Shown here piece by piece: positions 31,680 through 40,867 of a stretch of DNA of 64,000 nucleotides. Location of the stretch: the NCBI RefSeq assembly GCF_018603905.1, contig NZ_JAHFZZ010000040.1, positions 1-64,000 on the forward strand, written 5' to 3'. Position 1 is the first letter of the stretch. Every line of letters begins with the position of its first letter. The stretch comes from Nonomuraea sp. NEAU-A123. Its GTDB lineage: Bacteria; Actinomycetota; Actinomycetes; Streptosporangiales; Streptosporangiaceae. The notes under the pieces are model-generated. The model worked only from the letters and a program-made list of their open reading frames with translations, ran no database searches and was not told the DNA's origin. A program made the translations under genes and the position numbers.

Positions 31680-32651
31680 GTGGCGCGCGAGGATCCGGAC
31701 GGGCTGACGGAGGCGTTTCTCCGCGAGCCCCGTCGCTACACCAGCCACCAGGTCGCCGACATGGCCGGCGTCCCTGTTTACCGTGCCCGCAGGTTCTGGC
31801 GCGCGCTGGGTTTCGCGAACGTCGCCGACGACGCCGTCGAGTTCACCGACTCCGACGTGGCGGCCCTGCGGACGCTGCTCGGCATGGTGAGCGACGGCGT
31901 CTACGACGAGGAGCACGTGCTCCTGATGGCCAGGTCCCTGGGCAGGGCGACGGCCCGGCTCGCCGAGTCGCAGGCCGAGCTGGGCGCCGAGGCGCTCGAC
32001 CAGGCGGGCGTGCCGCTGAGCGAGCGGCCCAGGGCGTGGCGCAGGCGGGCGGATCGGGTGATGCCCGACCTGGCCCGGCTGCTGGTCTACTCCTGGCGGC
32101 GCCAGCTCGCGGCCTCCGCGCACCGGCTGGTCGAGCAGGAGACGAGCGCGGTCCGGCTGGCGGTGGGGTTCGCCGACCTGGTCGGGTTCACCAGGCTGAG
32201 CAGGCAGATCAGCGAGACGGAGCTGGCCGGGCTGGTCGACAGGTTCGAGGGCCGCTCGGCCGACGTGGTGACCTCGGGCGGCGGGCGGATCGTCAAGACG
32301 CTGGGCGACTCGGTGCTGTTCGTGTCGGGTAAGGCGCACGAGGCGGCGGAGATCGGCCTGCGCCTGATCGAGACCCATGCCAAGGACAAGGGCATGCCGC
32401 AGTTGCGCGTGGGCCTGGCCGTGGGGCCGGTGCTCGGGCGGATGGGCGACGTGTTCGGCACCCCCGTCAACCTGGCCAGCAGGCTGACCGCGCTGGCCCA
32501 TCCGGGAACGATCCTGGCGGGCCCCGAGATGGCCGAGGAGCTGGAGGGCGACCGGGCCTTCGAGCTGCGCCCGGTCGACCGGCTGTCCGTACGGGGGCTG
32601 GGCGAGCTGGTCCCGTTCACGCTCATCCGCCACACGGACCGGGCAACCTGA
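31680..32651 (+). CDS. class III adenylate cyclase with Rv1264-type N-terminal regulatory domain
   Basis: 323 aa, soluble. Residues 1-150 form a helical domain like the regulatory half of mycobacterial Rv1264/Rv2212 (TSHQVADMAGVPVYRARRFWRALGF, MerR-like helix pair; key part VADMAGVPVYRARRFW). The catalytic domain (about 155-320) has both metal aspartates (FADLVGFTRLS and KTLGDSVLF), and the transition-state Asn/Arg in GTPVNLASRL. All key residues appear present, so cAMP synthesis is expected, possibly pH- or ligand-gated through the N-terminal domain. Confidence 0.9.
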   Translation: MAREDPDGLTEAFLREPRRYTSHQVADMAGVPVYRARRFWRALGFANVADDAVEFTDSDVAALRTLLGMVSDGVYDEEHVLLMARSLGRATARLAESQAELGAEALDQAGVPLSERPRAWRRRADRVMPDLARLLVYSWRRQLAASAHRLVEQETSAVRLAVGFADLVGFTRLSRQISETELAGLVDRFEGRSADVVTSGGGRIVKTLGDSVLFVSGKAHEAAEIGLRLIETHAKDKGMPQLRVGLAVGPVLGRMGDVFGTPVNLASRLTALAHPGTILAGPEMAEELEGDRAFELRPVDRLSVRGLGELVPFTLIRHTDRAT

Positions 32652-32703
32652 CCTCGCACTGGATGCGTCCCTATCGTCGACAGGCGACGACAGGAGACAG
32701 TAC

Positions 32704-33186
32704 GTGGCAGACCGGGGGATATTTCAGGACTTCGTGGTCACGCGGTCGGATCGGCTGTTACGCACGGCGTACCTGCTGACCCATGACTGGGCGACCGCGG
32801 AGGACCTGCTGCAGGAGTCGCTGGCCAAGGCGTGGTTCGCCTGGCCCGGCGTGGACGAGCCCGAGGCGTACGTGCGCCGGATCCTGGTGACCACCTACAC
32901 CTCGTGGTGGCGCAGGAGGTGGCGCCGTGAGCTGCCGAGCGACGACCTGCCCGACACTCCGACCAGCGACACGGTCTCCGACGAGCGAGACGCGCTCTGG
33001 CGCGCCATCGGCCGGCTGCCGGCCAGGCAGCGGGCGGTGGTCGTGCTGCGCTTCTACGAGGACCTGCCGGTGACGGAGGTGGCCCGCCTGCTGGGCTGCG
33101 AGCCCGGCACGGTCAAGAGCCAGAGCGCCAAGGCGCTGGCCAAGCTGCGCGTGGACGAGTCGATCGTGAAGGAGCTGCACCGATGA
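32704..33186 (+). CDS. SigE-family ECF RNA polymerase sigma factor
   Basis: 160 aa. Region 2 is FQDFVVTRSDRLLRTAYLLTHDWATAEDLLQESLAKAW (core LTHDWATAEDLLQE), followed by the -10-reading YVRRILVTTYTSWWRRRWRRE, and region 4 LPARQRAVVVLRFYEDLPVTEVARLLGCEPGTVKSQSAKAL (core RFYEDLPVTEVA). This is the actinobacterial 'SigE family' ECF group. GTG 32704 with AGGAGAC upstream. ATGA overlap with the next gene, its probable membrane anti-sigma partner. Confidence 0.93.
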   Translation: MADRGIFQDFVVTRSDRLLRTAYLLTHDWATAEDLLQESLAKAWFAWPGVDEPEAYVRRILVTTYTSWWRRRWRRELPSDDLPDTPTSDTVSDERDALWRAIGRLPARQRAVVVLRFYEDLPVTEVARLLGCEPGTVKSQSAKALAKLRVDESIVKELHR

Positions 33187-34202
33187 CCCTGCCCGACCTG
33201 CGGGATGTCCTGCACGAGCACGGCGACGGCCCCTCCCCCGCCAACCCGGCCCGGCCCGAGCAGGTGCTGGCCCGCATCCGCCGGATCCGCCTGCGCAGGC
33301 GCGCGCTGGGCGGCGGCGGGGTGGTCGCGATGGCGGCGGCCGTCGCGCTGGGTCTCTCCCTCCTCTCCGGTACGGCGGAGCCGCGGCTCGAGACCGCTGA
33401 CGAGCCCACCACTTTCACCGCCCAGCTCGCGGGCCTCCTGCCGGAGCGCTTCACCGCCGCGGACGGTACGAAGTACCGGCGGATCGCCACCACGTCGATC
33501 AAGAGAACGGGGCCGACCAAGGTCTCGGTGACGATCCCGTTCTCCGGCAAGCCGCTCGACGTCGGAGCGGTCTGCGCGGGGCCGGACACCAGCGCGCCCA
33601 GAGCGTCGATCGGCGCCGACGGGCCCGCGTCGGCCCACTTCGGCGCGTGCTCGAGGCGCATGCAGTTGCGGCCGCTCCAGGTGCCGGCCGCCACGGGCAG
33701 CAAAGAGCTCACGGTCACGTTCGACACGACCACGACCGGCTGGGGTTGTGCGGTGCGGGACGGCAAGTGCGTGCCGCAGAAGAAGACCCGCGGCGTCTGG
33801 GCACTGGCCGTGTACGAATGGACGCCGCCCGCGCAAGCGGTCAAACCGCCGTCGCTCAAAGAGCTGCCGGACCACGCGGGGAAGGCGCGGCTCGTGGAGA
33901 AGAAGACCGGCGTCTGGCCGCAGGACACCTCCGCCACGTTCAAGGTGCGAGGCAAGGTCGGCTTCGACACCTTGTGCACCGGCGCACTGGCCGGGAACCT
34001 GTGGTTCAACTTCGAGGTGAACGGCCGCGAGGAAGGCAGCGGGGGCGCCTGCGGCGTATGGGAGGGCGGCGCCTTCCCCTCGGCGGTGAGCGAGTTCTCC
34101 TATCCCACGGACAGGACGACCACCGTCAAGGTCAAGTGGACGCTGAGGGGCGGCGGCACCAACCGCCCGGTCCGCTGGTCGGTCGGCCTCTACCGGAAGT
34201 AG
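33183..34202 (+). CDS. membrane protein, probable anti-sigma factor partner
   Basis: 339 aa. A short cytosolic N-terminus (about 40 residues, DLRDVLHEHGDGPSPANPARPEQVLARIRRI) precedes a single transmembrane helix (GVVAMAAAVALGLSLLS, about 52-70), followed by an extracytoplasmic beta-rich domain with paired cysteines (VCAGPD, FGACSRR, GWGCAVRDGKCVP, TLCTGA, GGACGVW). No zinc HRCC motif of ZAS anti-sigma factors is visible, so binding to the sigma factor is inferred from ATGA coupling and topology alone. Confidence 0.7.
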   Translation: MTLPDLRDVLHEHGDGPSPANPARPEQVLARIRRIRLRRRALGGGGVVAMAAAVALGLSLLSGTAEPRLETADEPTTFTAQLAGLLPERFTAADGTKYRRIATTSIKRTGPTKVSVTIPFSGKPLDVGAVCAGPDTSAPRASIGADGPASAHFGACSRRMQLRPLQVPAATGSKELTVTFDTTTTGWGCAVRDGKCVPQKKTRGVWALAVYEWTPPAQAVKPPSLKELPDHAGKARLVEKKTGVWPQDTSATFKVRGKVGFDTLCTGALAGNLWFNFEVNGREEGSGGACGVWEGGAFPSAVSEFSYPTDRTTTVKVKWTLRGGGTNRPVRWSVGLYRK

Positions 34203-34230
34203 TCACGCCCCGGTTCTGTTGCCGACCTAT

Positions 34231-35208
34231 GTGACGAAGCTTTCGATCCTCGACCGTTCCCTCGTCCGCGAGGGGCACGACCCGGCGACGGCGCTGCGCG
34301 ACACCGTCAGGTTCGCCCGGCAGGCGGAGGAGCTCGGCTACCACCGGTTCTGGGTGTCGGAGCACCACAGTGTGCCGGGGGTGGCCGGCTCGGCGCCGAC
34401 CGTGCTGGCCGCCGCCGTCGCCGCGGCCACCGACCGGATCCGGGTGGGGACCGGCGGCGTGATGCTGCCCAACCACCGGCCGCTGGTGGTGGCCGAGCAG
34501 TTCGGCGTGCTGGAGTCGCTGAACCCGGGCCGCGTCGACATGGGACTCGGCCGCTCGGTGGGCTTCACCGGCGGCATCAGGAAGGCGCTCGGCCACGGTA
34601 AGGAGGACGCCGACGAGTTCGGCGGGCAACTGGCGGAGCTGCTCGGCTACTTCACCGGGGACCAGCGGGGGCATCCCGGTGTGCACGCGCTGCCCGCCGA
34701 GGGGCTGCGGCCGCAGGTGTTCGTGCTGGCCATGGGCTCCGGGGCGGACATCGCCGCCGAGCACGGGCTGCCCATGGTGATCGGGGGCGGCGGGGCCCGG
34801 CTGCGGGAGGCGATCTCGCGGTACCGCGCCGGGTTCCGCCCTTCGGCCTGGGCGGCGCGGCCGTACGTCATCCTGGCGGCGAACGTCGCGGTCGGCGAGA
34901 CGGCCCGCGAGGCGGCGCTGCTGCAGGTGCCGGAGGCGTGGGCGACCGCGCGATCGCGGACGAGCGGCGCCTTCCCGCCGCTGTCCCCGGCCGAGCGGGT
35001 GCTGGCGACGGAGATGACCGAGCGGGAGCGGGCGCTGTTCGAGGAGTCGCGCAAGGGGCAGATCCACGGCACCGATCAGGAGGTGGAGATCGAGCTCGGG
35101 GCTCTGATCGAGCTCACCGGCGCCGACGAGGTCCTGGTGACCATGAACAGCTACGACCTGGATCGGCGGCTCGATTCCTACCGGCGGCTCGCTGGGATAG
35201 CTCGGTGA
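34231..35208 (+). CDS. LLM-class flavin-dependent oxidoreductase (MsnO8-like)
   Basis: About 325-aa bacterial-luciferase-like monooxygenase using reduced FMN. TIM-barrel marks: LSILDRSLVREGHDPATALRDTVRFARQAEELGYHRFWVSEHH (core LGYHRFWVSEHH), RIRVGTGGVMLPNH, ALNPGR-like SLNPGRVDMGLGRS. The later part carries the alternative 'AMGSGADIAAEHGLPM' glycine loop. GTG 34231 is preferred because homologues begin with xxLSILD; TTG 34219 would add four residues. No reductase partner is nearby; substrate unknown. Confidence 0.88.
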   Translation: MTKLSILDRSLVREGHDPATALRDTVRFARQAEELGYHRFWVSEHHSVPGVAGSAPTVLAAAVAAATDRIRVGTGGVMLPNHRPLVVAEQFGVLESLNPGRVDMGLGRSVGFTGGIRKALGHGKEDADEFGGQLAELLGYFTGDQRGHPGVHALPAEGLRPQVFVLAMGSGADIAAEHGLPMVIGGGGARLREAISRYRAGFRPSAWAARPYVILAANVAVGETAREAALLQVPEAWATARSRTSGAFPPLSPAERVLATEMTERERALFEESRKGQIHGTDQEVEIELGALIELTGADEVLVTMNSYDLDRRLDSYRRLAGIAR

Positions 35209-35314
35209 GTACGAATTCGTTGAAGTTTTGTTGGCAATTGACTTACTTGCGCGCCCCTCCGTTGATCAGATAGTCACAATTTGTCACCCTCGCTGACCAC
35301 TCTTAGGGGGCTCC

Positions 35315-37504
35315 ATGGCGCGCAACCGATTCATCGGAATCGCGGCCGCTATCCTCGCATTACCCCTTTTGTCCGCTATCCCGGCGCACGCCGACCCGAA
35401 GGCTCCGCCGTCCAGCGACATCCGAGAGCTTTCTCGCAAGGACTTCACCCTCGACGGCAAGCCCGTCAAGGTCCCGGCCAAGTACGAGGCCAAGGCGCAG
35501 GCCAGGACGAAGGCCGCCGCCGACACGCCGCCGGTCGGCACCGTCCGGCAGTGGCTGGGCCTGGACGACTTCAACGGCAGGCTCTACCGCAAGGACTACA
35601 CGCTGCGCGGCGTGGGCAACAACATCGAGGTCTGGGTCGCCAACGACCTGGCCTTCCCCGCCGGTGACTGCCGGGCGCAGATCCCCACGTCCACGCAGGT
35701 CACCGACGCGCAGGTGGCGGACCTGGTCACCCAGTTCGACACGAACATGTACCCGAAGGAGACCGCGGCCTTCAGCACGCCGCCGGACCGCGACGGCTCC
35801 AACGCCATCCTCGGCCCCGACGCCAACGGCAACGGCGGCGTCTACACCGGCGGCGGCAACAAGACCGTCACCCTGGTCGACAACGTCAGGGACGACAACT
35901 ACTACAGCTTCCCCGCCGCTCCGACGTACATCGCGGGCTTCTTCTCCAGCCAGTTCAACGAGCTGCTCGACCGCAACGTCATGACGATCGACGCGTTCGA
36001 CTGGGCGCACCGCACCGGCGCGAACCCGCCCGACGAGCCGACCGCCGACCTGTGCACCTCGCGCCCGGCCAGGCCACGCCAGTACGAGGGCACGTTCGCG
36101 CACGAGTGGCAGCACCTGGCGCACTACTACACCGACCCGCTCGAGACCACCTGGATGAACGAGGGCCTGTCGGACCTCGCGATGACGCTGACCGGCTACT
36201 CCAACCCCAAGGCCACCGTCTCCGAACGCGGCACCGACAGCCACATCTACTGCTTCCAGGGCTTCGGCATCGTCCAGACGCCGTACAACACCAACCCGCG
36301 CGACTGCGGCGGCCCCGAGAACTCCCTGAACATCTGGGGCGAGGGCGCCAACGCCAACGGCGTGCTGGCCGACTACGGCAACGCGTACTCGTTCATGCTG
36401 TTCCTGTACGACAGGTACGGCACGGCGTTCATGTCCACGCTGCACCGTGACGGCGCGCTGCAGGGCCTGGCCAGCTTGAAGGCCGCGCTGGCGGCTCAGG
36501 GCGCCAAGAACATGTACCAGGTGATCCACGACTTCCAGACCTCCACCCTGGTCGACCGGATCGTCGGCGGGACCAAGGGCGTCATGCTGGGCGTGCCCAA
36601 GAAGCGGGTCACGACCGCCAGCCTGAACTCGACCGTCAACCTGGCGAACCCGGCCACCTACAAGACCGCCGGCGCCGCCCCCAACGGCGCCGACTACGTG
36701 CCGCTGCAGAAGGCGGACGGCACGTTCCTGCGCGGGGTGGACCTGCGCTCGCTGTCGTTCGAGGGCTCCAAGACGTTGCCCGCCCTCCCGCTGGCCTGGA
36801 CCGTCGTCTCCGACGACCCGGACCGCGCGGGCAACCCGGTGCTGTTCTCCGGCAACGCCAGCAACACCAACGCCGCCGCCGTCACCAAGGTGAGCGTCCC
36901 GGCCGCCGACCCGACGCTGCGCTTCCTCGCCAAGTATGGCGCGGAGCAGGGCTTCGACTACGGCTACGTGATCGTCTCCACGGACGGCGGCAAGACCTAC
37001 ACCTCGATCGCCGGCGACAAGACGGTCGCGGGCCCGCTCGGCCCCGCGGTCAACGGCACCACGACCGGCTTCGAGCCGCACACCTACAGCCTGTCGGCCT
37101 ACGCCGGCCAGGAGATCCTCCTCGGCTTCCGCTACGTCAGCGACGCGGGGGTCAACGAGGGCGGCTGGAAGATCGACGACATCACGGTCGGCGCCACCGC
37201 GGTCAGCGACGGCTCGTCGCTCGACCCGTTCGACTCGCCGACCGAGGTCTTCCCGACTCCGGTCGAGAACTGGAACGTCCGGCTGATCGGCCTCGACGAG
37301 AAGCACTCGGTGGCGCTGCAGCTGGAGTCCAACGGCAAGACCAGCGTCAGCCTCAACCGGCTGCAGCTGGCCACCATGCTGCCGTTCCAGACGGTGGTCG
37401 CGGTGGTGGCCTACGACGAATCGACGGAGCAGGTCGGCCAGTACGCGCCGTACACGCTCAAGGTCAACGGCGTCACCCAGCCGGGAGGTCGCCCGCAGAC
37501 CTGA
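35315..37504 (+). CDS. secreted zinc metalloprotease, immune-inhibitor-A-like gluzincin
   Basis: 729 aa. Signal peptide 1-26 (LLSAIPAHA), propeptide to about 80, then a catalytic domain with zinc site HEWQH (near residue 266) and a downstream NEGLSDLAM supplying the third ligand Glu, i.e. a gluzincin HExxH...NEGxxD arrangement. A C-terminal beta-sandwich domain follows (LRFLAKYGAEQGFDYGYVIVSTDGGKTY ... GGWKIDDITVG; core GGWKIDDI), the choice-of-anchor/MAM-like module found in M6 proteases. ATG 35315 with AGGGGG upstream. Extracellular protein degradation is expected. It ends at a strong hairpin. Confidence 0.88.
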   Translation: MARNRFIGIAAAILALPLLSAIPAHADPKAPPSSDIRELSRKDFTLDGKPVKVPAKYEAKAQARTKAAADTPPVGTVRQWLGLDDFNGRLYRKDYTLRGVGNNIEVWVANDLAFPAGDCRAQIPTSTQVTDAQVADLVTQFDTNMYPKETAAFSTPPDRDGSNAILGPDANGNGGVYTGGGNKTVTLVDNVRDDNYYSFPAAPTYIAGFFSSQFNELLDRNVMTIDAFDWAHRTGANPPDEPTADLCTSRPARPRQYEGTFAHEWQHLAHYYTDPLETTWMNEGLSDLAMTLTGYSNPKATVSERGTDSHIYCFQGFGIVQTPYNTNPRDCGGPENSLNIWGEGANANGVLADYGNAYSFMLFLYDRYGTAFMSTLHRDGALQGLASLKAALAAQGAKNMYQVIHDFQTSTLVDRIVGGTKGVMLGVPKKRVTTASLNSTVNLANPATYKTAGAAPNGADYVPLQKADGTFLRGVDLRSLSFEGSKTLPALPLAWTVVSDDPDRAGNPVLFSGNASNTNAAAVTKVSVPAADPTLRFLAKYGAEQGFDYGYVIVSTDGGKTYTSIAGDKTVAGPLGPAVNGTTTGFEPHTYSLSAYAGQEILLGFRYVSDAGVNEGGWKIDDITVGATAVSDGSSLDPFDSPTEVFPTPVENWNVRLIGLDEKHSVALQLESNGKTSVSLNRLQLATMLPFQTVVAVVAYDESTEQVGQYAPYTLKVNGVTQPGGRPQT

Positions 37505-37519
37505 CGGTGGTGAGCTGAG

Positions 37520-37547
37520 GGCGCCCGCCGCACCCGCGGCGGGCGCC
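37520..37547 (+). terminator. hairpin terminator after the metalloprotease
   Basis: Perfect 12-bp stem GGCGCCCGCCGC / GCGGCGGGCGCC with a 4-nt loop, 15 nt after the protease stop, followed by TTCC. Confidence 0.8.
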
Positions 37548-37593
37548 TTCCGCGTTCGCTAGGATCACCGAACATAATTCGGAGGATGTGCGC

Positions 37594-39111
37594 ATGACGA
37601 CTCGCCAGCATGCCATCGGCGACCTGCTGCGGCGCTCGGCCGCGCGGTCTCCCGCCAAGACCGCGATCGTGTACGGCGAGGCGCGATGGACCTACGCCGA
37701 GCTGGACCGCGCGGCGAACCGCATGGCCAACGCGCTGGCCGCCCGGGGCGTGGGCAAGGGCGACAGGTTCGCCGTGTTCAGCCACAACAACGACGCCTTC
37801 GTGGTGGCCTACTTCGCGCTGGCCCGGCTGGGCGCGATCTCCGTGCCGATCAACTCCATGCTGGGCGCCGAGGAGGTCTCCTACATCCTCGGGCACGCGG
37901 GTGCGACGGGCCTGCTGGTGGAGGAGGCGCTCGTGCCCGTGGCCGAGCGGGCCGTCTCCGACGGGGTCGCGGTGCGCGGGGTGATCGGGCACGCCGAAGG
38001 GTGGGAGCCGGTCACCGACTGGATGGCCTGCGACGACGACTCCGAGCCGCGGGTGGAGATCGCCGACGACGACCCGATCCAGCTCATGTACACCAGCGGC
38101 ACCGAGTCCAGGCCCAAGGGCGCCACCCTGTCGAGCCGCGGCCTGATCGCCCAGTACACCTCGTGCGTGATCGACGGCGAGATGAGCGCCGCCGACGTGG
38201 AGGTGCACGCGCTGCCGCTCTACCACTGCGCGCAACTGCACTGCTTCCTCACGCCCGGCCTCTACCTCGGCGCCACCAACGTGATCCTGCCCGGCGCCGA
38301 CCCGGCGGCGATCCTGGCGGCGATCGAGGCGGAGCGCGCCACCAAGCTGTTCTGCCCGCCGACCGTCTGGATCGGGCTGCTGCGCCACCCCGACTTCGAC
38401 CGCCGTGACCTGTCGTCCCTGCGCAAGGGCTACTACGGCGCGTCGATCATGCCGGTCGAGGTGCTGAAGGAGATCGCCGCGCGGCTGCCGGGGGTGCGGC
38501 TGTTCAACTTCTACGGCCAGACCGAGATGGCGCCGGTGGCCACCATCCTGGGCCCGGACGAGCAGCTGACCAGGCTCGGCTCGGCGGGCCGGCCCGCCCT
38601 GAACGTCGAGACCCGGATCGTCGACGCCGACGACGAGCCGGTGCCGCCCGGCGTGGTCGGCGAGATCGTGCACCGCAGCCCGCACGCCATGCTCGGCTAC
38701 TGGAACGACCCGGACAAGACCGCCGAGGCGTTCCGCGGCGGCTGGTTCCACAGCGGCGACCTGGGCGTACTGGACGCCGACGGCTACCTGTCGATCGTCG
38801 ACCGCAAGAAGGACATGATCAAGTCCGGCGGCGAGAACGTGGCCAGCCGGGAGGTCGAGGAGGCCATCTACCAGCACCCGGCCGTCGCGGAGGCGGCCGT
38901 GTTCGGGGTGCCCGACCCGCGGTGGATCGAGGCGGTGACGGCCGCCGTCGTCCTGCGCGCGGGCGCCGCCCTGACCGCCGACGAGCTGACCTCCTTCCTG
39001 CGGGAACGGCTGGCGGCCTTCAAGACACCGAAGACGGTGGTCTTCGTGCGGTCGCTGCCCAAGAACGCCAGCGGCAAGGTGCTGAAGAGAGAGCTGCGTG
39101 ACGCGTTCTGA
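37594..39111 (+). CDS. acyl-CoA synthetase (AMP-binding, FadD-like)
   Basis: 505-aa ANL-superfamily ligase that adenylates a carboxylic acid and transfers it to CoA. P-loop MYTSGTESRPKGA (the usual TGxPKG reads ESRPKG), FNFYGQTEM motif, GYWNDPDKTAEAF, hinge DRKKDMIKSGGENV and catalytic Lys in KNASGKVLKREL. The P-loop TESRPKG change is conservative. ATG 37594 lies 8 nt from GGAGG. Chain-length class is not visible; FadD3/FadD13-like steroid or fatty acids are options. Confidence 0.92.
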   Translation: MTTRQHAIGDLLRRSAARSPAKTAIVYGEARWTYAELDRAANRMANALAARGVGKGDRFAVFSHNNDAFVVAYFALARLGAISVPINSMLGAEEVSYILGHAGATGLLVEEALVPVAERAVSDGVAVRGVIGHAEGWEPVTDWMACDDDSEPRVEIADDDPIQLMYTSGTESRPKGATLSSRGLIAQYTSCVIDGEMSAADVEVHALPLYHCAQLHCFLTPGLYLGATNVILPGADPAAILAAIEAERATKLFCPPTVWIGLLRHPDFDRRDLSSLRKGYYGASIMPVEVLKEIAARLPGVRLFNFYGQTEMAPVATILGPDEQLTRLGSAGRPALNVETRIVDADDEPVPPGVVGEIVHRSPHAMLGYWNDPDKTAEAFRGGWFHSGDLGVLDADGYLSIVDRKKDMIKSGGENVASREVEEAIYQHPAVAEAAVFGVPDPRWIEAVTAAVVLRAGAALTADELTSFLRERLAAFKTPKTVVFVRSLPKNASGKVLKRELRDAF

Positions 39112-39167
39112 CATCCAGGGCCGGGTACGGCTGGCGGCCGAGCGAGAGGGGCCGGAGGCGGGCGCGG

Positions 39168-40757
39168 TTATTTGCCGAGCAGGTCGGTGGCGATCTGGCG
39201 GATGATCACGCGCTGGATCTTGCCGGTGGCGGTCTTGGGTAGTTCCTCCAGCACCAGCACCTCGCGCGGTCGTTTGAAGGCGGCCAGCCCGTCGCGGCAG
39301 AACGCGATGAGCTCCGCCGCGTCCACGGTCTTCCCGGCGGCGGGCACCACGCAGGCGACCGGCTTCTCCAGCCCGTTCACGTCGGTGTAGGCGACGACCG
39401 CGGCCTCTCCGACCGACTCGTGCAGCAGCAGCCGGGACTCGACCTCCATGGGCGACACCCAGATGCCACCTGCCTTGATCATGTCGTTCGAGCGGCCGAG
39501 GCACTGGTAGACGCCGTCGGCGTCACGCAGATAGGTGTCGCCGGTGCGTAGCCACTCCCCCTGGAACACCTGCCGGGTGGTCTCGGTCCGGCACCAGTAG
39601 CCGGTGGCGATGGAGTCACCGCGCACGTACAGGTGGCCCGGCTGGCCGTCCGCCACGGGGTTGCCGGAGTCGTCGAGCAGCTTGCCCTCATATCCGGGCA
39701 CGACGGTCCCCGTGGTGCCCGGCCTGACCTGGCCGGGCCGGTTGGAGATGAAGATGTGCAGGGCCTCGGTCGAGCCGAGGCCGTCGATGATGTCGACGCC
39801 GAACCTCTCGGTGAAGCGCCGGTAGATCTCCGCGGGTAACGCCTCACCCGCCGAGACCGCCAGACGTACCGAGGAGAAGGTGTCGTCGGGGGCGTCGGAG
39901 GCGAGCAGGCTCGCGTAGAACGACGGCCCGGCGAAGAACAGCGTCGGCCGCTCGGCCACCACCCGCGCGACCACCCCCGGCGGGGTGGGCCTGAAGGGGT
40001 CGAGCACCGTGGTCGCGCCCACCGACAGCGGGAAGAACAGCGAGTTGCCGATGCCGTAGGCGAAGAACAGCCGGGCGACCGAGAAGCACCGGTCGTCCGG
40101 CGTGATGCCGAGAACCTCACGGCCGTAGGTCTCGCAGACGTCCCTGATGGCGCCGTGTCGGTGCATGGCGGCCTTCGGCGCGCCGGTCGTGCCCGAGGTG
40201 TAGAGCCACAGCGCGGGCGAATCCGTCCAACTCTGGTACGGCTCGGCGACTGTACGGCCGGCGTCCACCACGTCCGCCAGCGAGCACACCGGGATCCCGG
40301 CATCCGCGTCCGATTCGGGGAGGACATCGGCGGCTCGATGGCCCACGTTGCCGGTGAGGACGAGCAGGGCGACCTCGGGGGCGTTCGCCAGTGCCACCCG
40401 GACCGTCGGCTCGTATTCGGGCGTCGCCACCACCACGCGAGCCCGCGAGTCGCGGATGAGCGCGCCCAGCTCCACGCCGTTGTACATGGTGGACAGCGGC
40501 ACGGCGACCCCGCCCATGCGCATGACGGCCAGGATGGTGACGAGCGTTTCCGGGCGGTCGGACATGACGAGCACGACCCGTTCCTCGGGCCTGACGCCGA
40601 GCACCCGCAGCCCGGAGGAGAGCTCGCCGACACGGGCCGCGAGCTGGGAGTATGTGAGGGTCCCGGCCGGGCCCGCGACCGCGGTGCGCTCGCCGCGACC
40701 GGCTTCGACCTGACGATCCACTAGATAGAGACTGGCGTTGAACGACTCGGATGACAT
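39168..40757 (-). CDS. benzoate-CoA-ligase-family AMP-binding enzyme
   Basis: 529-aa ANL ligase. Its P-loop is YTSGTTGAPKAAMHRHG, with GSTEALHIFISN (A5 region), SATGYWCRTETT, SNDMIKAGGIWVSPMEVE and C-terminal KTATGKIQRVIIRQ. The HIFISN and GIWVSPMEVE signatures are those of the benzoate-CoA ligase family (aryl acids, or relatives such as 2-aminobenzoate). ATG 40757 with AAGGA upstream. Divergent from a PaaX regulator, which commonly controls aryl-CoA pathways; no ring-cleaving genes are present in the window. Confidence 0.9.
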   Translation of the reverse strand: MSSESFNASLYLVDRQVEAGRGERTAVAGPAGTLTYSQLAARVGELSSGLRVLGVRPEERVVLVMSDRPETLVTILAVMRMGGVAVPLSTMYNGVELGALIRDSRARVVVATPEYEPTVRVALANAPEVALLVLTGNVGHRAADVLPESDADAGIPVCSLADVVDAGRTVAEPYQSWTDSPALWLYTSGTTGAPKAAMHRHGAIRDVCETYGREVLGITPDDRCFSVARLFFAYGIGNSLFFPLSVGATTVLDPFRPTPPGVVARVVAERPTLFFAGPSFYASLLASDAPDDTFSSVRLAVSAGEALPAEIYRRFTERFGVDIIDGLGSTEALHIFISNRPGQVRPGTTGTVVPGYEGKLLDDSGNPVADGQPGHLYVRGDSIATGYWCRTETTRQVFQGEWLRTGDTYLRDADGVYQCLGRSNDMIKAGGIWVSPMEVESRLLLHESVGEAAVVAYTDVNGLEKPVACVVPAAGKTVDAAELIAFCRDGLAAFKRPREVLVLEELPKTATGKIQRVIIRQIATDLLGK

Positions 40758-40791
40758 GGTCGTCCTTACGGGGAGGGAGACTCCGTACGAG

Positions 40792-40809
40792 AATCTTCTA
40801 TAGAGAATT
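40792..40809. promoter_or_regulatory. imperfect palindrome in the PaaX/CoA-ligase gap
   Basis: AATCTTCTATAGAGAATT is a palindrome with core TCTATAGA and outer AAT/ATT matches. It lies between divergent genes, in an AT-rich pocket, and is a reasonable PaaX operator. Confidence 0.45.
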
Positions 40810-40867
40810 GATGCATCGTCAACTACTTGTAGCATTGAATCAGACTCCCGCCGCGAAAGGAGCGTTA

